DNA of 64,000 nt, from positions 558,001 through 622,000 of the forward strand of contig ML978158.1 in assembly GCA_010015745.1 (NCBI GenBank), given 5' to 3'. The stretch is from Setomelanomma holmii. Taxonomy: Eukaryota; Ascomycota; Dothideomycetes; Pleosporales; Phaeosphaeriaceae. Made by a program: the position numbers and the translations under genes. Positions 1 through 9,149 of the stretch are shown piece by piece (the first letter of the stretch is position 1; each line of letters begins with the position of its first letter). A model generated the notes under the pieces. The model saw only the letters and a program-made list of their open reading frames with translations. It searched no databases and was not told where the DNA came from.

Positions 1-1097
1 TTCGACTTCTTAGTCCAAGTTGTTCTGCTCATGTTCCGCTTGACTTTCACAGGCGGCCAATCCGTCTCCAGAACCTCTACGCCCTTGCCCTGGATGCACA
101 ACTGCAGGTACTGCGCATACCAGTCTGCCACACCGGTGATGCGGACATCCTTGATTCCACGTAATGTCGCGAGGCTTTCGAGCCCAAACATGTACTTGTT
201 AGGTGTCGATGGCATATAAGTAGGCCGATGGTGGAATGGCACGCGTGGCATGATCGCAATGCGCACGGCCACTTTGAGCTCTTCGAGTAGGAATTTTCGG
301 GTCGTCGTCGTCAGCGTGTTCTTTCAGCACGGCGACAAAATAGTTGAGCCTAGCGCGCTGGCGCTTGACTGTCCAGTGAGAGCTGTCATCAAGCACGACT
401 TCGATGTGGATACTCCGAAGGTTGCGCAGCATTGATAGGCGGATGCCTTCGTTATTACCGAAGGGACCAAAGATGAGCGGTGATTCCATAGACGTGGGGT
501 AGTGGGCCGATCCGTCCATAGTGAAGTTGTAGGTGTTGGAGCCGTATTAAACAGCTAGTCATGTCAGTAGATGCATCATACCTAGCATACGGCGATGTAT
601 GACTTACCTCGTGCTTCGTTTGAGATCTCTTTGTTAACCAGGAGCAATGATGTCTCTACCCTGAGCCAATGCTCGTATTGCCCAAGGGGAATGGAATAAT
701 ACGACCTCTGTGGGCCGATCAGCATAGGCACAGATTTCCCGTCCTTGGTCTTGGGAGCGATCTGCCAGCGCGTCTCGCGTCGTACACCACGCGCGTACGG
801 CCCGTCAATTCGAGCATGGGATAGGACGAGATTGTATGGCAGTAAGAACTGGTAGATGTAGACTCGCAGTTCGGCGGGCAGATCCATCATACGAAAGTGG
901 CCCCCACGAACGAAGACGGGCTCGGGTATTGATATGATAGAGCTATCATCATCGTCCAGATCCACTAGCTCTTTTCCCCTGTATGTCTCGTACACGAATT
1001 CTACCTCGTCATCTGGCATTGATTCCGTGCGCGAAGATGAGGGCTCAGGGTTGTGGGGCTTTGTGGGTCCACGTTGGTCCACATACCATCTGCCCAT
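1..1097 (-). pseudogene. F-box/2EXR-like protein, disrupted and cut by the window edge
   Basis: Reading leftwards, exon 1 (1097-608) encodes an acidic N terminus and then an F-box-like helix (MDLPAELRVYIYQFLLP), the arrangement common in fungal F-box/2EXR proteins of unknown substrate. A clear intron (GTAAGT donor at 607, CTGAC branch, AG at 556-555) joins it in phase to exon 2, which continues with YGSNTYNF, as expected of the family. Two lesions are visible. Codon 549-547 is TAA where a Leu (TTA) is expected, two codons after the junction. An extra C in the run at 299-301 shifts the frame; correcting it opens a further 100 codons to the window edge. No acceptor lies downstream that would skip the stop. 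It is probably a recent pseudogene, although the indel in a C run could be a sequencing error. Confidence 0.75.
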
Positions 1098-1621
1098 GGC
1101 ATGTGGCAGATTTGAGGTTGAGCGTGAGTTAATGGTGCACGTCTAGGGATGAGGCTGGTGCTAGAGCTTTATGCAGGCAGGCGCGAGGTCGGGTGGTTCG
1201 CAGGCGTAGCAAACTGCGGGGAGTGCCAAGCCCCGCGTCCCATGGCAGGCAGCAGCAGAGCCTTGCCGCCTAGGTGTCGATTCCTGCAGTGAGAGCAGCC
1301 TCTTTGCTGCGCGTTGCAGAATTGCCCTATGAAGGACGAGTGGCTGTATAGGTGTGAGGTGAAAGAGAAAAGGCTACAGATGATTGACGAGAAGGTGCAA
1401 AGGCCACCAAAAGACAAGCGAATGGGAGTGCCGCAAAGGATGGTGCGACAAGGATGTTGTGAGCTTAACGCAACAGCGCTTCGAACATCCTTGTCGCATT
1501 GGTTGCTTAACAGCTGGAGGCAGTAGTGACTAACTTATCTTGTATGGTTTAGGCAGGCACCGCTATGGGGCGTTGTGCGCAAACAGCCTCGTGCTCGTGC
1601 TTCTTGCAACCGCTCCTCTTC
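1098..1621. other. Intergenic, no gene seen
   Basis: No supported coding region. The stretch holds the promoter side of the broken F-box gene and one perfect inverted repeat, listed separately. Confidence 0.5.
1444..1498. repeat. 15-bp perfect inverted repeat (hairpin)
   Basis: The arms TGCGACAAGGATGTT (1444-1458) and its exact reverse complement (1484-1498) flank a 25-bp loop. It could be a foldback remnant or a transcript hairpin. No target-site duplication is evident next to it. Confidence 0.6.
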
Positions 1622-2029
1622 CTATAGGCGAGCGGAATCAGCCTCGGATCGCAACGCGATATGCTCAGAAATCTTCTTCATAAGCTGGCTTTGATTCTTT
1701 TCGGGCGGGACCAAGCTATCCGCGACGATCATGTAGAACGCAAGCCTTCCATCGAAGCGAATACTTTAGCACCATATCCATCTTCAGAAAGTGCGTACCT
1801 TTTGGAAGTAGGGCCCTTGAATGACTCGTGAGCTGACAGCAGTAGAGCCCGAGCAAAGTGACGAGGATCCAGACCACGCTCAGGCACGATTACAGCGTAC
1901 TGCCATAACTGTGCCCCAAGATCAAGACTATTACGTTCATGTCTGTACTATAAGCACAGCCCTGCAGTTGGAGGCATCCGCTTGAGCCAAGAGAGGCTCA
2001 ACGGAATCAAATGAAGTGGGGTTCAACAT
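1622..2029 (-). pseudogene. Unknown small protein, frameshifted relic
   Basis: From ATG 2029 the minus strand reads a plausible protein start (MLNPTSFDSVEPLLAQ and on). The frame breaks at about 1939, where one extra T falls between ACA and GAA, and again at about 1758, where one base is missing. With both shifts allowed for, the reading is continuous, well-mixed protein-like sequence down to TAG at 1624-1622. The last 40 or so residues look amphipathic and end in a charged helix-like stretch. I do not recognise the family. Explaining the second break by an intron would need only about 35 nt, which is too short. It reads as a decayed gene beside the decayed F-box gene. Confidence 0.45.
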
Positions 2030-2498
2030 CGAACGACCATTATACGAACCTCTGCGACCCAGGATGGAAGTGCAATTAGCAAAACCATATGAGGGGCCTT
2101 ATAATAAGAAGCGAATAGCCACCTTTGTGGCACGATGAATGGTAATAGATATGTGGTTCATATGATCTTTGGGGGAGTGCCGGATCCGCAAAGTTTGTAT
2201 GTATCAGATATGCGGCTCCGGAGGTTTACCCCTTTCACTCCATCCAACAAGCATCGCTCTTTCCAGCCAGATAAAGTTTATGCATCCACGTTACATGCCC
2301 AGCAGTCTCGGCGCACGACGACTCTCTACACGGCCGTGGTCGACATGTGGCCCAGAGCAGACTGGGCAAGGGTAAGCAAAGCTGTGAATCCTGGGGCGAG
2401 ATCTGCATTAGGACGCCGAGGCGTCTAGGCCATGGACATAAGATCTCCATGGCATGTTCCGGAGCGATTATCACAAGACTTGCCCTAAAGACACTGTC
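2030..2498. other. Intergenic, no gene seen
   Basis: This stretch lies downstream of the HNT2 gene and upstream of the relic at 1622-2029. Short open frames occur on both strands, but none has a recognisable domain or consistent splice signals. Confidence 0.4.
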
Positions 2499-3175
2499 TC
2501 AGCGGTCGTCGCTTTGAGCTGTCTCTGCCTGGTCGTCTTTGGCCATCTCTTCCGCAAGCCAATTTGCCTCTTCTTGCATCTCTTCGTCGCTCCGCGACTG
2601 TCTCGAATCATTATCGACGGCAGGGAATCGAGCTCTCTTTTCCTCCTCGGCCAGTGCCGCCTTGGTAGCGTCCTCCTTCGCTTTCAACAGCTTATTCAGA
2701 TCCGCATCCTCGCTCTCCATCATACCATATATCGCATCTGTGCCGCCCCTCTCCTCAAGGTCGTCCTTCTTCCGTGGTATTATGTGCGCATGAACATGCG
2801 GTACGCTCTGCCCCGCATCAACACCATCCTGAATCGCAATATTGAGCGACGAGGCGCCAAACACGTGCTCGACCATGCGCGACACGCGCTGCACAGTCAG
2901 GAACAGGTCCTGCACCTCGGCGGCAGACAGGTCGTTGAAGCGCGGCACAACCCGGCGCGGCGATACGAGGACATGGCCGGGGAGGAGGGGCTTGAGATTG
3001 ACGATTGCGAAGGACAGGCGCGTTAGGTGGAACACCTGCAGTGGTGTTAGACGGTGTTTCGCAAGCTACATGTCATAGGCAGAGGGCGTTTTGTTGATAT
3101 CTGCGCAGTTTTACTACGCACCTGCTTGGTGACGACAAAGGTGCCAAACTTGATGACATCTTTGGTCAGCGGCAT
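2499..3175 (-). CDS. HNT2: HIT-family dinucleoside triphosphate hydrolase (FHIT/Hnt2/Aph1)
   Basis: Two exons. 3175-3122 encodes MPLTKDVIKFGTFVVTKQ, then an 86-bp intron (GTGCGT donor, CAG acceptor) and 3035-2499, giving about 196 residues. FHIT enzymes cleave diadenosine polyphosphates (Ap3A/Ap4A) to AMP plus the other nucleotide. Family marks visible are the N-terminal F-G-x-F-V-V strand, the PLLPGHVLVSP segment that binds nucleotide, and the histidine triad HVHAHIIPR, whose middle His is the nucleophile. The C terminus beyond the core is acidic and Glu-rich, probably disordered, and longer than in human FHIT. The start was chosen because exon 1 restores the conserved first strand. The gene is divergent from the STEEP1-like gene 1.1 kb away. 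Confidence 0.9.
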
Positions 3176-4304
3176 GCTCCTCGTCTATCAATGTCTTCGC
3201 CGCAAGAAGACAGCTTTCCAATGCAAATGTGCAGTGCAACGCAAGTCGCACGTAGATGCCAAGTGCAACAATCCCACCCACTTGACGTCGTCGGTGTCGG
3301 ATCTGGCGCGGAACAGGGCCCCGAAGGCGCCGAAACGGAAGTTTCCTCGCGTCTTCGATGCATTCGCGCTGGGCGGTTTTGGGCGGCTGCGAGTCTCGGC
3401 TCTTCCCTGCCAGTGTCACATGCCGCCATTGCTGGCCACGGCCTGCAGCACCTCGTGGTGTTTCTGAGTCAATTCATTCGCGTATGTCTTCATCCACTGC
3501 TACACCGTGGGGAAGCATCGTGGGGTGCAAACAGCGCCGCGTTGCCCCTCGCCCTGACCTCGGACCTCAGGTGCAAGCTGGCCTTGCATTATAAATCTGC
3601 TGTTCCGGCGTCCGGCAGCGTTCGTCTTATTCAACAGCCCACCCTTATCGAAGATTGTTGCTTTTGTGGAACCGCTTTGTGGACCCTTCTTCACCACTTT
3701 TGCATACGGCCGAATTAGGCTTTGCTTAGCTTTGTTTGCTTTGCTCGCTCCAAGACACTCCCCGCCGAAACCCTCAGTGACTGCAGAACGCTTGGCTGGA
3801 GTATTGGTTTCGTGCACCGACGCCTCTTCAAACAAATTACACTCCGCGCTCCATCCACGCCGCACAATCACCACACGCTGCGACTACTTTGAATTCCTTG
3901 GCCTGCCGATCTCACACAGGAGCAAAGGAGTCGATCCACTGCCCTAATACCGCCTCAGCTTCGAAGCTTCTCTGCTTGTTCAAGGGCTGGTCGGACCCTG
4001 CCATCGGAGGTGTATAAGAAGGTCGGACTTGCTCGCCCCCGAGATTCGCCATTCCACAGTCTTCCACGATTACACAGCACCTTGAAGCCGAACGCACGCC
4101 GAACAACCATATATTAGCATACACGGGACCGTAGATTGGTACTTTGGACTTGGATTTGGCGCAATTTGTCGTCCCAGGCATAGCGCCTCTCGGAGCCTAT
4201 ACATAAACTCCACAACCCGAACGCACACCACACCTACCCACAACTCGCGCCCACAGTAAACCTCACAACACCACATCTTCCGCGCCACGACACGACACAA
4301 CGCC
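3176..4304. promoter_or_regulatory. Divergent intergenic region, HNT2 / STEEP1-like gene
   Basis: This 1.1-kb spacer lies between two genes reading outwards. Several open frames of 80-175 codons exist on both strands, but none shows a domain or consistent splice sites, so I regard them as chance. It probably carries both promoters and 5' UTRs. No specific motif was identified. Confidence 0.4.
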
Positions 4305-4889
4305 ATGGACATCGCAACCTCCTCCCGCCCCTACTTCGCCATGCCCTCGCCCACCCCCGAAGAGAAAATCTCCCTCCAAGCCTCCAACACAGTCTACACC
4401 TACCACTGCCTATGCTCACACCTTTTGCTCGCAACCACCACGCCTCTACCCTCTCTCCCACAGCGCGCCCACGCTCTTGACAAAGCGCACATCATGCCGC
4501 TCCCACCGCCTCCGGCACCGTCCAACAAGCGCAAGAATTCAAATGACTCGGACACAACGAAAGCTGGAGGGGATCATTATGGCTTGCTACTCAGTACGCG
4601 CATCGAGAAGACAGCTGAGATAATCACGAGCGACGACGGTTTCGAAAAGCGCTATCTACAGCGTTGCGGGCGGTGCAATCTCGTCGTTGGGTATCAGTTG
4701 GATTGGCAGCAGTTTGCTGTTGATCGGAGCGGCAGGAGGGAGGATCATGTGTTTTTGTTGCCGGGCGGGTTTATGACGACGAGTGAGATGATTGCGGGGA
4801 AGCAGAAGGCTGTTGATGCGAATGCGAAGGTGGAAGGAGGGGGCATGGGAGCTGGGGTGAGGTTGGGCGTTGCTGAGATTGAGGCGTAG
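4305..4889 (+). CDS. STEEP1/CXorf56-like protein
   Basis: A single exon of 194 residues. The central block VYTYHCLCSHLLLAT, followed by a Leu-Pro-Arg segment and then YLQRCGRCNLVVGYQL, matches the layout of the eukaryotic STEEP1 (CXorf56, formerly UPF0428) family. There the Cys-x-Cys and Cys-x2-Cys pairs probably bind zinc. In animals the protein helps STING leave the ER and is spliceosome-associated; its fungal role is not established. The Lys/Asn/Ser-rich insert around residues 70-90 is low complexity. The tail is Gly-rich and shorter than in animal homologues. Met at residue 13 is an alternative start. Confidence 0.75.
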   Translation: MDIATSSRPYFAMPSPTPEEKISLQASNTVYTYHCLCSHLLLATTTPLPSLPQRAHALDKAHIMPLPPPPAPSNKRKNSNDSDTTKAGGDHYGLLLSTRIEKTAEIITSDDGFEKRYLQRCGRCNLVVGYQLDWQQFAVDRSGRREDHVFLLPGGFMTTSEMIAGKQKAVDANAKVEGGGMGAGVRLGVAEIEA

Positions 4890-5384
4890 GGTGAGCGGGG
4901 ACGAAATCACCTGCGGCGCATACATGAGGAGTTGGTTTGGAGTTTTGGATATTTACTTGGTTATGGGAGCGGAAGAGGAGGATGAGCGCTTCGGAGTCAC
5001 GGCATTTTCCTTGCATTACTTACCATCAACGATACCCCACACTGGCGAACGCGCGAGGCTTTTCACGCACACTAGAAATGCCTACTATCATAGACCAGCG
5101 TCACATTTGGATCAAAAACAGATTTGTTTTGTTTTCAACAAAAGTTTGCTTTTGCGATGTGATACTCTAGTATCCTAGATACTGACACGCAACTTGCTGT
5201 AGAGTTCTCTGAACCCCTGGATGACCTGTTCCAACGCCAATTGTGCATGCATGCTAGTCCCCCAAAACCGTGACCCGTTTCGTACATGCCGCCTAGCGTT
5301 CCTCCTTTAAGTCGTGATGCGATGTGATGTATACATGAATATTGTGATAGAAGAAGTCAAAGTCCCCAACACCGCCTGCGTCAT
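4890..5384. other. Convergent intergenic region
   Basis: This is the space between the 3' ends of the STEEP1-like gene and the myosin light chain gene. It holds no gene that I can see and probably contains both 3' UTRs. Confidence 0.45.
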
Positions 5385-5973
5385 CTAATTCTCCGCAATC
5401 GTCTTCACAAACTCTGCCATGCTGTTAGCAACCCATTCAAACCCCACATCTCATGTTCGGGACAATGTACGTACCCCTGTAATCCACCTCGTTATTGCTG
5501 GCATCAATCGTGCTCTTGAACAACTCATCCACCTCCTCCTCGCTCATCTTCTCGCCCAGGTTTGTCAGGATGTACTTGATTTGACCCTTGCCGACGAAGC
5601 CTGACCGGTCCTTGTCGAACACTTGGAAGCCGCGGATGTATTCTTCAATGTCGAAGGGTTCGCGGAAGCCGCCGGGGCGGTTGAGAATCTTGGAGAACGT
5701 CTCGAAGTCGACTGTTGTGATGCGTTAGCGCGGTTGGAGAGGGCTCGAGGGGTCGCTGTGCGTGCTGCAAGCGCACGGTTGTAGGAAGTTCGGTAACGTA
5801 CAGTCTGCGCCTACGCCGCGCTCGAGATCCGAAATCTCAGCGAGTGTCGGATTCTGCCCGCATGCGCGCAGCAAGTCGCCGAGTGCGCCACGATCAACAC
5901 GGCCGTTGCCGCGCTTGTCGAAGAGCTGGAATGCTTCGCGATAGTTTGTGGAGGCCTGGTTGATGTTATCCAT
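5385..5973 (-). CDS. cdc4: Myosin essential light chain (Cdc4/Mlc1 type)
   Basis: Three exons, 5973-5802, 5711-5475 and 5413-5385, joined in phase 1 both times, give 145 residues; fission yeast Cdc4 has 141. It is an EF-hand-fold light chain that binds the IQ motifs of type II/V myosins at the cytokinetic ring and septum. Matching segments are FQLFDKRGNG, GDLLRACGQNPTLAEI, ILNRPGGF and FQVFDKDRSGFVG, followed by the last helix ending FVKTIAEN. The donors are both GTACGT. The last exon is only 29 nt; its acceptor at 5415-5414 was chosen over an upstream AG because only that choice restores the frame. Calcium ligands are incomplete in the first hand, as in other essential light chains. Confidence 0.92.
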
Positions 5974-7023
5974 TGCTGTTCGTTATGTTTTGGAGGTATG
6001 CGGTATCGAGCGCGGAATGTGTAGGTGATGTGAAAGCGGGCGTCGAGATCGTGATGTCGGCGCGTCGAGTGTGGTACAAATGATGAAAGCAAGGGCAACT
6101 TGTTTGGCAACGGTTGCTGTGGTAGTCGCTGCTCACTTCCGTTGAGGGCAGGGACGACCCGACCAACCAACCGAATCGGAGAGCGGGGCCATGTGACGGC
6201 ACGAAAGAAAGGGTCTACATACCATTGTGTTCTTTGTTTGCGTAAACTGTGAGGATGCGAGGATAACGTGCGGTGTGAACTTTCAAGAAATTAGATAATG
6301 GGTATCGTGAGGTGTAAATTGAGTAGTGGAAGGGGTTGTTTGATGCAAGTTGAGCGTGGACCAGGCCAGGCGGTGTGGGCAAGCGCAAAATAACAGACGC
6401 CAAGGATTTTGGGCTGGTCGTCTAGGCGACGAGATACGGCACCACGCCTCTTGGTCTCGACTACACAACCTGCTCAGCGATTGCCACCGCCGACGATGCA
6501 GTCGTACGCTCTATCGAAACGGGAGTTTCGATATTGCTGGAAGGCAGGCTCGTTGCTGATTGCGCAATCTCGATATATCGACCTCAACCTGCGACGTGGA
6601 CTGTGTACAGCCTAGGACATCATCCTGCGACCTTCAGATGCGCTCAATGGTCGCCTCCAACGATTTAGAGCTGGAGACCATGTTTACAAGTCATACTTTT
6701 TCTCGCGTTTTGCCTGTTCAGATACAGGTTCACGTTCTAGCGGGGCTAACTTAAGCATGAACCATTGCTGGAAACCTGCATGCTTCGAAGCTTGGTGCAT
6801 CGCCGAGACCGCTCAAGTTCGCGTACAGTAGTACAGTTGTGGACCATCCCACGAAGATGCATCACATGATTGAGCCTCAGAGAGCGACGGCGAAAGTCAT
6901 GCACGTCAGGAAGTCCAGTCGCTCGCTTAGGCACATGCGGGGCACCGTACTTCGTATCTTACCGTCGACTAACATAAACGTCGACGCCTACCAGTAAAGT
7001 GTGGTTGACCCGAGTTTCGACCA
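5974..7023. other. Intergenic region upstream of cdc4 and a P450
   Basis: This 1-kb divergent spacer lies between the myosin light chain and the P450. Only short open frames without domains are present. It presumably contains both promoters; no regulatory motif is assigned. Confidence 0.4.
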
Positions 7024-8821
7024 ATGGCTAGCAGTAGCATCTTTTGGCTGGTTGCGCTTCTTGTTCCTGTCCTATACCGACTTTTACGAGTTGGAAGAAG
7101 ACCTTATGGCTATCCCCCAGGACCACCAACAGTACCAGTCTTGGGCAATCTGCACCAAGTATAGACACCGACTTGTCAGTAGAACATGCACTGATTCTTG
7201 ATAGATGGCCGTTGCCATGACTGATCCGCATCTTCAGTTTGAGAAGTGGGCACAGGAGTATGGACCAATATACTCGCTCATGCTAGGCACGAAGACTATG
7301 ATCATTCTGTCAAACGATGTAGTCATCAAGGATCTGATTGACAAGAAGAGTGCCATATATAGTTCACGTCCAGATTTGTACATTGGCAAGATGCTTAGTG
7401 GTGGTCTTCGTATGGTCATGGAGGTGATGGTGCATTGCCCAAACATTAACGAGCATGCTGACACCGTGATACAAGGCATACGGTCCTACTTGGCGTACAG
7501 TGAGTCTCGATTAAGCCCAACCGGTGAAATGTACCCTGACGTCTGTGTAGCAGCGAAAGCTTATACACAATGCGCTCAGCCTGAAGAAGGTTGCGGCGTA
7601 CCAGCCTTACCAAGAGATGGAGACCAGACAGCTATTGTACGACATACTGCACGACTCCACGGGACTGCTGGAACACTTTCGCAGATGGGCTTCCTCATTA
7701 ATCACAAGCGTAGTGTTCGGGTCAGTATCTCAAACAGGTTGCAGGCTTTGCCTACTGACAGAGATAGATTCCGCTGGAAGACGTTGGATGATTCACGCCT
7801 CCAAGAGTTCTTTGGTATCATCGATAGTCTACAAGAGATAAGTGCTGCAGGAGCAACCACGCTTCCTGACATTTATCCCGCTCTGCGCAAGATACCTCCA
7901 GTACTCTACCCAATGAGTGGCAGAGCGCTGAGTCATCATAAGCACGAAAAGAGTATCTACACGAGCTACTTCCTCAGAGCGAAGGATGAAATAGTCAACA
8001 AGCTACCAACAGTGCGTACCTGTACTTGCGAGGACATTGTGGAAGCTCAGAAACACGAAGCATTCGACGATGATTTTGCGGCTTATATCGCATGCACACT
8101 TTTCGAAGCGGGCAGCGAGACCACATCGTCCGAACTCTATGGTTTCGCACAAGCCATGTTGCTATACCCAGATGCACAGCGCAAAGGTCAAGTAGAGGTC
8201 GATACACTTTGCGGTGACGACCGCTGGCCAACGTTTAACGACATGTCAGAACTCTCCTACGTGCGTGCCTGTGTCAAGGAGACGTTGCGCTGGATGCCTG
8301 CAACTCTTATCGGTGCTGTGCCACATGCGCTCACTGAAGATGATCACTACAACGGGTACAAGCTCCCAGCCGGCGCCATAATTTTGCTCAATGTATGGAC
8401 TATCCACCGCGATCCCAAGCGATACACCAATCCAGACAAGTTCCTCCCCGAGCGCTTCCTCGGCGACGACACCACAGCTGCAGAGAGCTTTGCGCTCGCT
8501 GACGCAACAAAGCGCGACCACTTCTCCTTCGGCTCTGGGCGGCGCGTGTGTCCTGGCATCCACCTAGCTGATCGCAGCATCTTCTTAGTCATCGCGAGGA
8601 TGCTATGGGCTTTCGACATCAAGCCGAAACTCGATTCTAACGGTGAAGCGATGCTTCCGAAGCAAGATCAGTTTGTGGAAGGCATGGCGGTGCACCCAAA
8701 GAAGTTTGATGTGGAAATTGTGCCGAAAAGCGAGAAGAGGAGGGCATTTGTGGAGAAGATGTGGGCGGAGGCAAGCAACGAGTTGGATGGCGAAGGGCAA
8801 TTCTTGCAGAATCCGATATAG
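7024..8821 (+). CDS. Cytochrome P450 monooxygenase, full length
   Basis: Five exons: 7024-7158, 7205-7423, 7476-7499, 7551-7720 and 7768-8821. Exon 1 supplies the membrane anchor (WLVALLVPVLYRLL) and the proline hinge PPGPPTVPVLGNL. Exon 3 is a 24-nt micro-exon encoding AYGPTWRT, needed to complete the helix C region that ends with the Trp-Arg pair. The I-helix AGSETTS, the K-helix ETLR and the haem loop FGSGRRVCPG, with its Cys thiolate ligand, are all present. It is a class II microsomal P450 that should need P450 reductase; the substrate is unknown. Introns are 46-52 bp with CTGAC-type branch points. It lies 15 kb from the second P450 and 10 kb from the BAHD gene, so membership of one pathway is uncertain. 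Confidence 0.88.
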
Positions 8822-9149
8822 ACGCATTGCCTGACTCCAACTTCGCATTTGCGCAATCTGATTATGGCTTGCGAACATCCGAGTTCAGCGCGACGTCACT
8901 ATTGCCTAGCACCAGGTATCAACTTGCTAGTATACTACGCGCACATCTACACGCTCTCTTTATTCTCGAAACGCGCTTTCAGGTCAATGAAAGCGTTGTG
9001 CGCTCTTTGTATGACATTGGGACTAATTCGACATCAGTGCATTGTTCGCCGCTCATTGTTGCAATTTTGGTTGTCTTTGTTTCAAGTCAGAACGAGGTAC
9101 CTTGAAGAGGCATGGATGTCTTCGATATTTCGGACTTTGAACGTCAAAC
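8822..9149. other. Intergenic, P450 to Ulp1-like gene
   Basis: Same-strand spacer of 0.33 kb. No gene is seen; it probably holds the P450 3' UTR and the promoter of the protease-like gene. Confidence 0.45.

Noticed and set aside
3191..3718. 175-codon plus-strand frame upstream of STEEP1-like gene
   Set aside because: It overlaps exon 1 and the promoter of HNT2 on the other strand; no domain, and composition is not protein-like.
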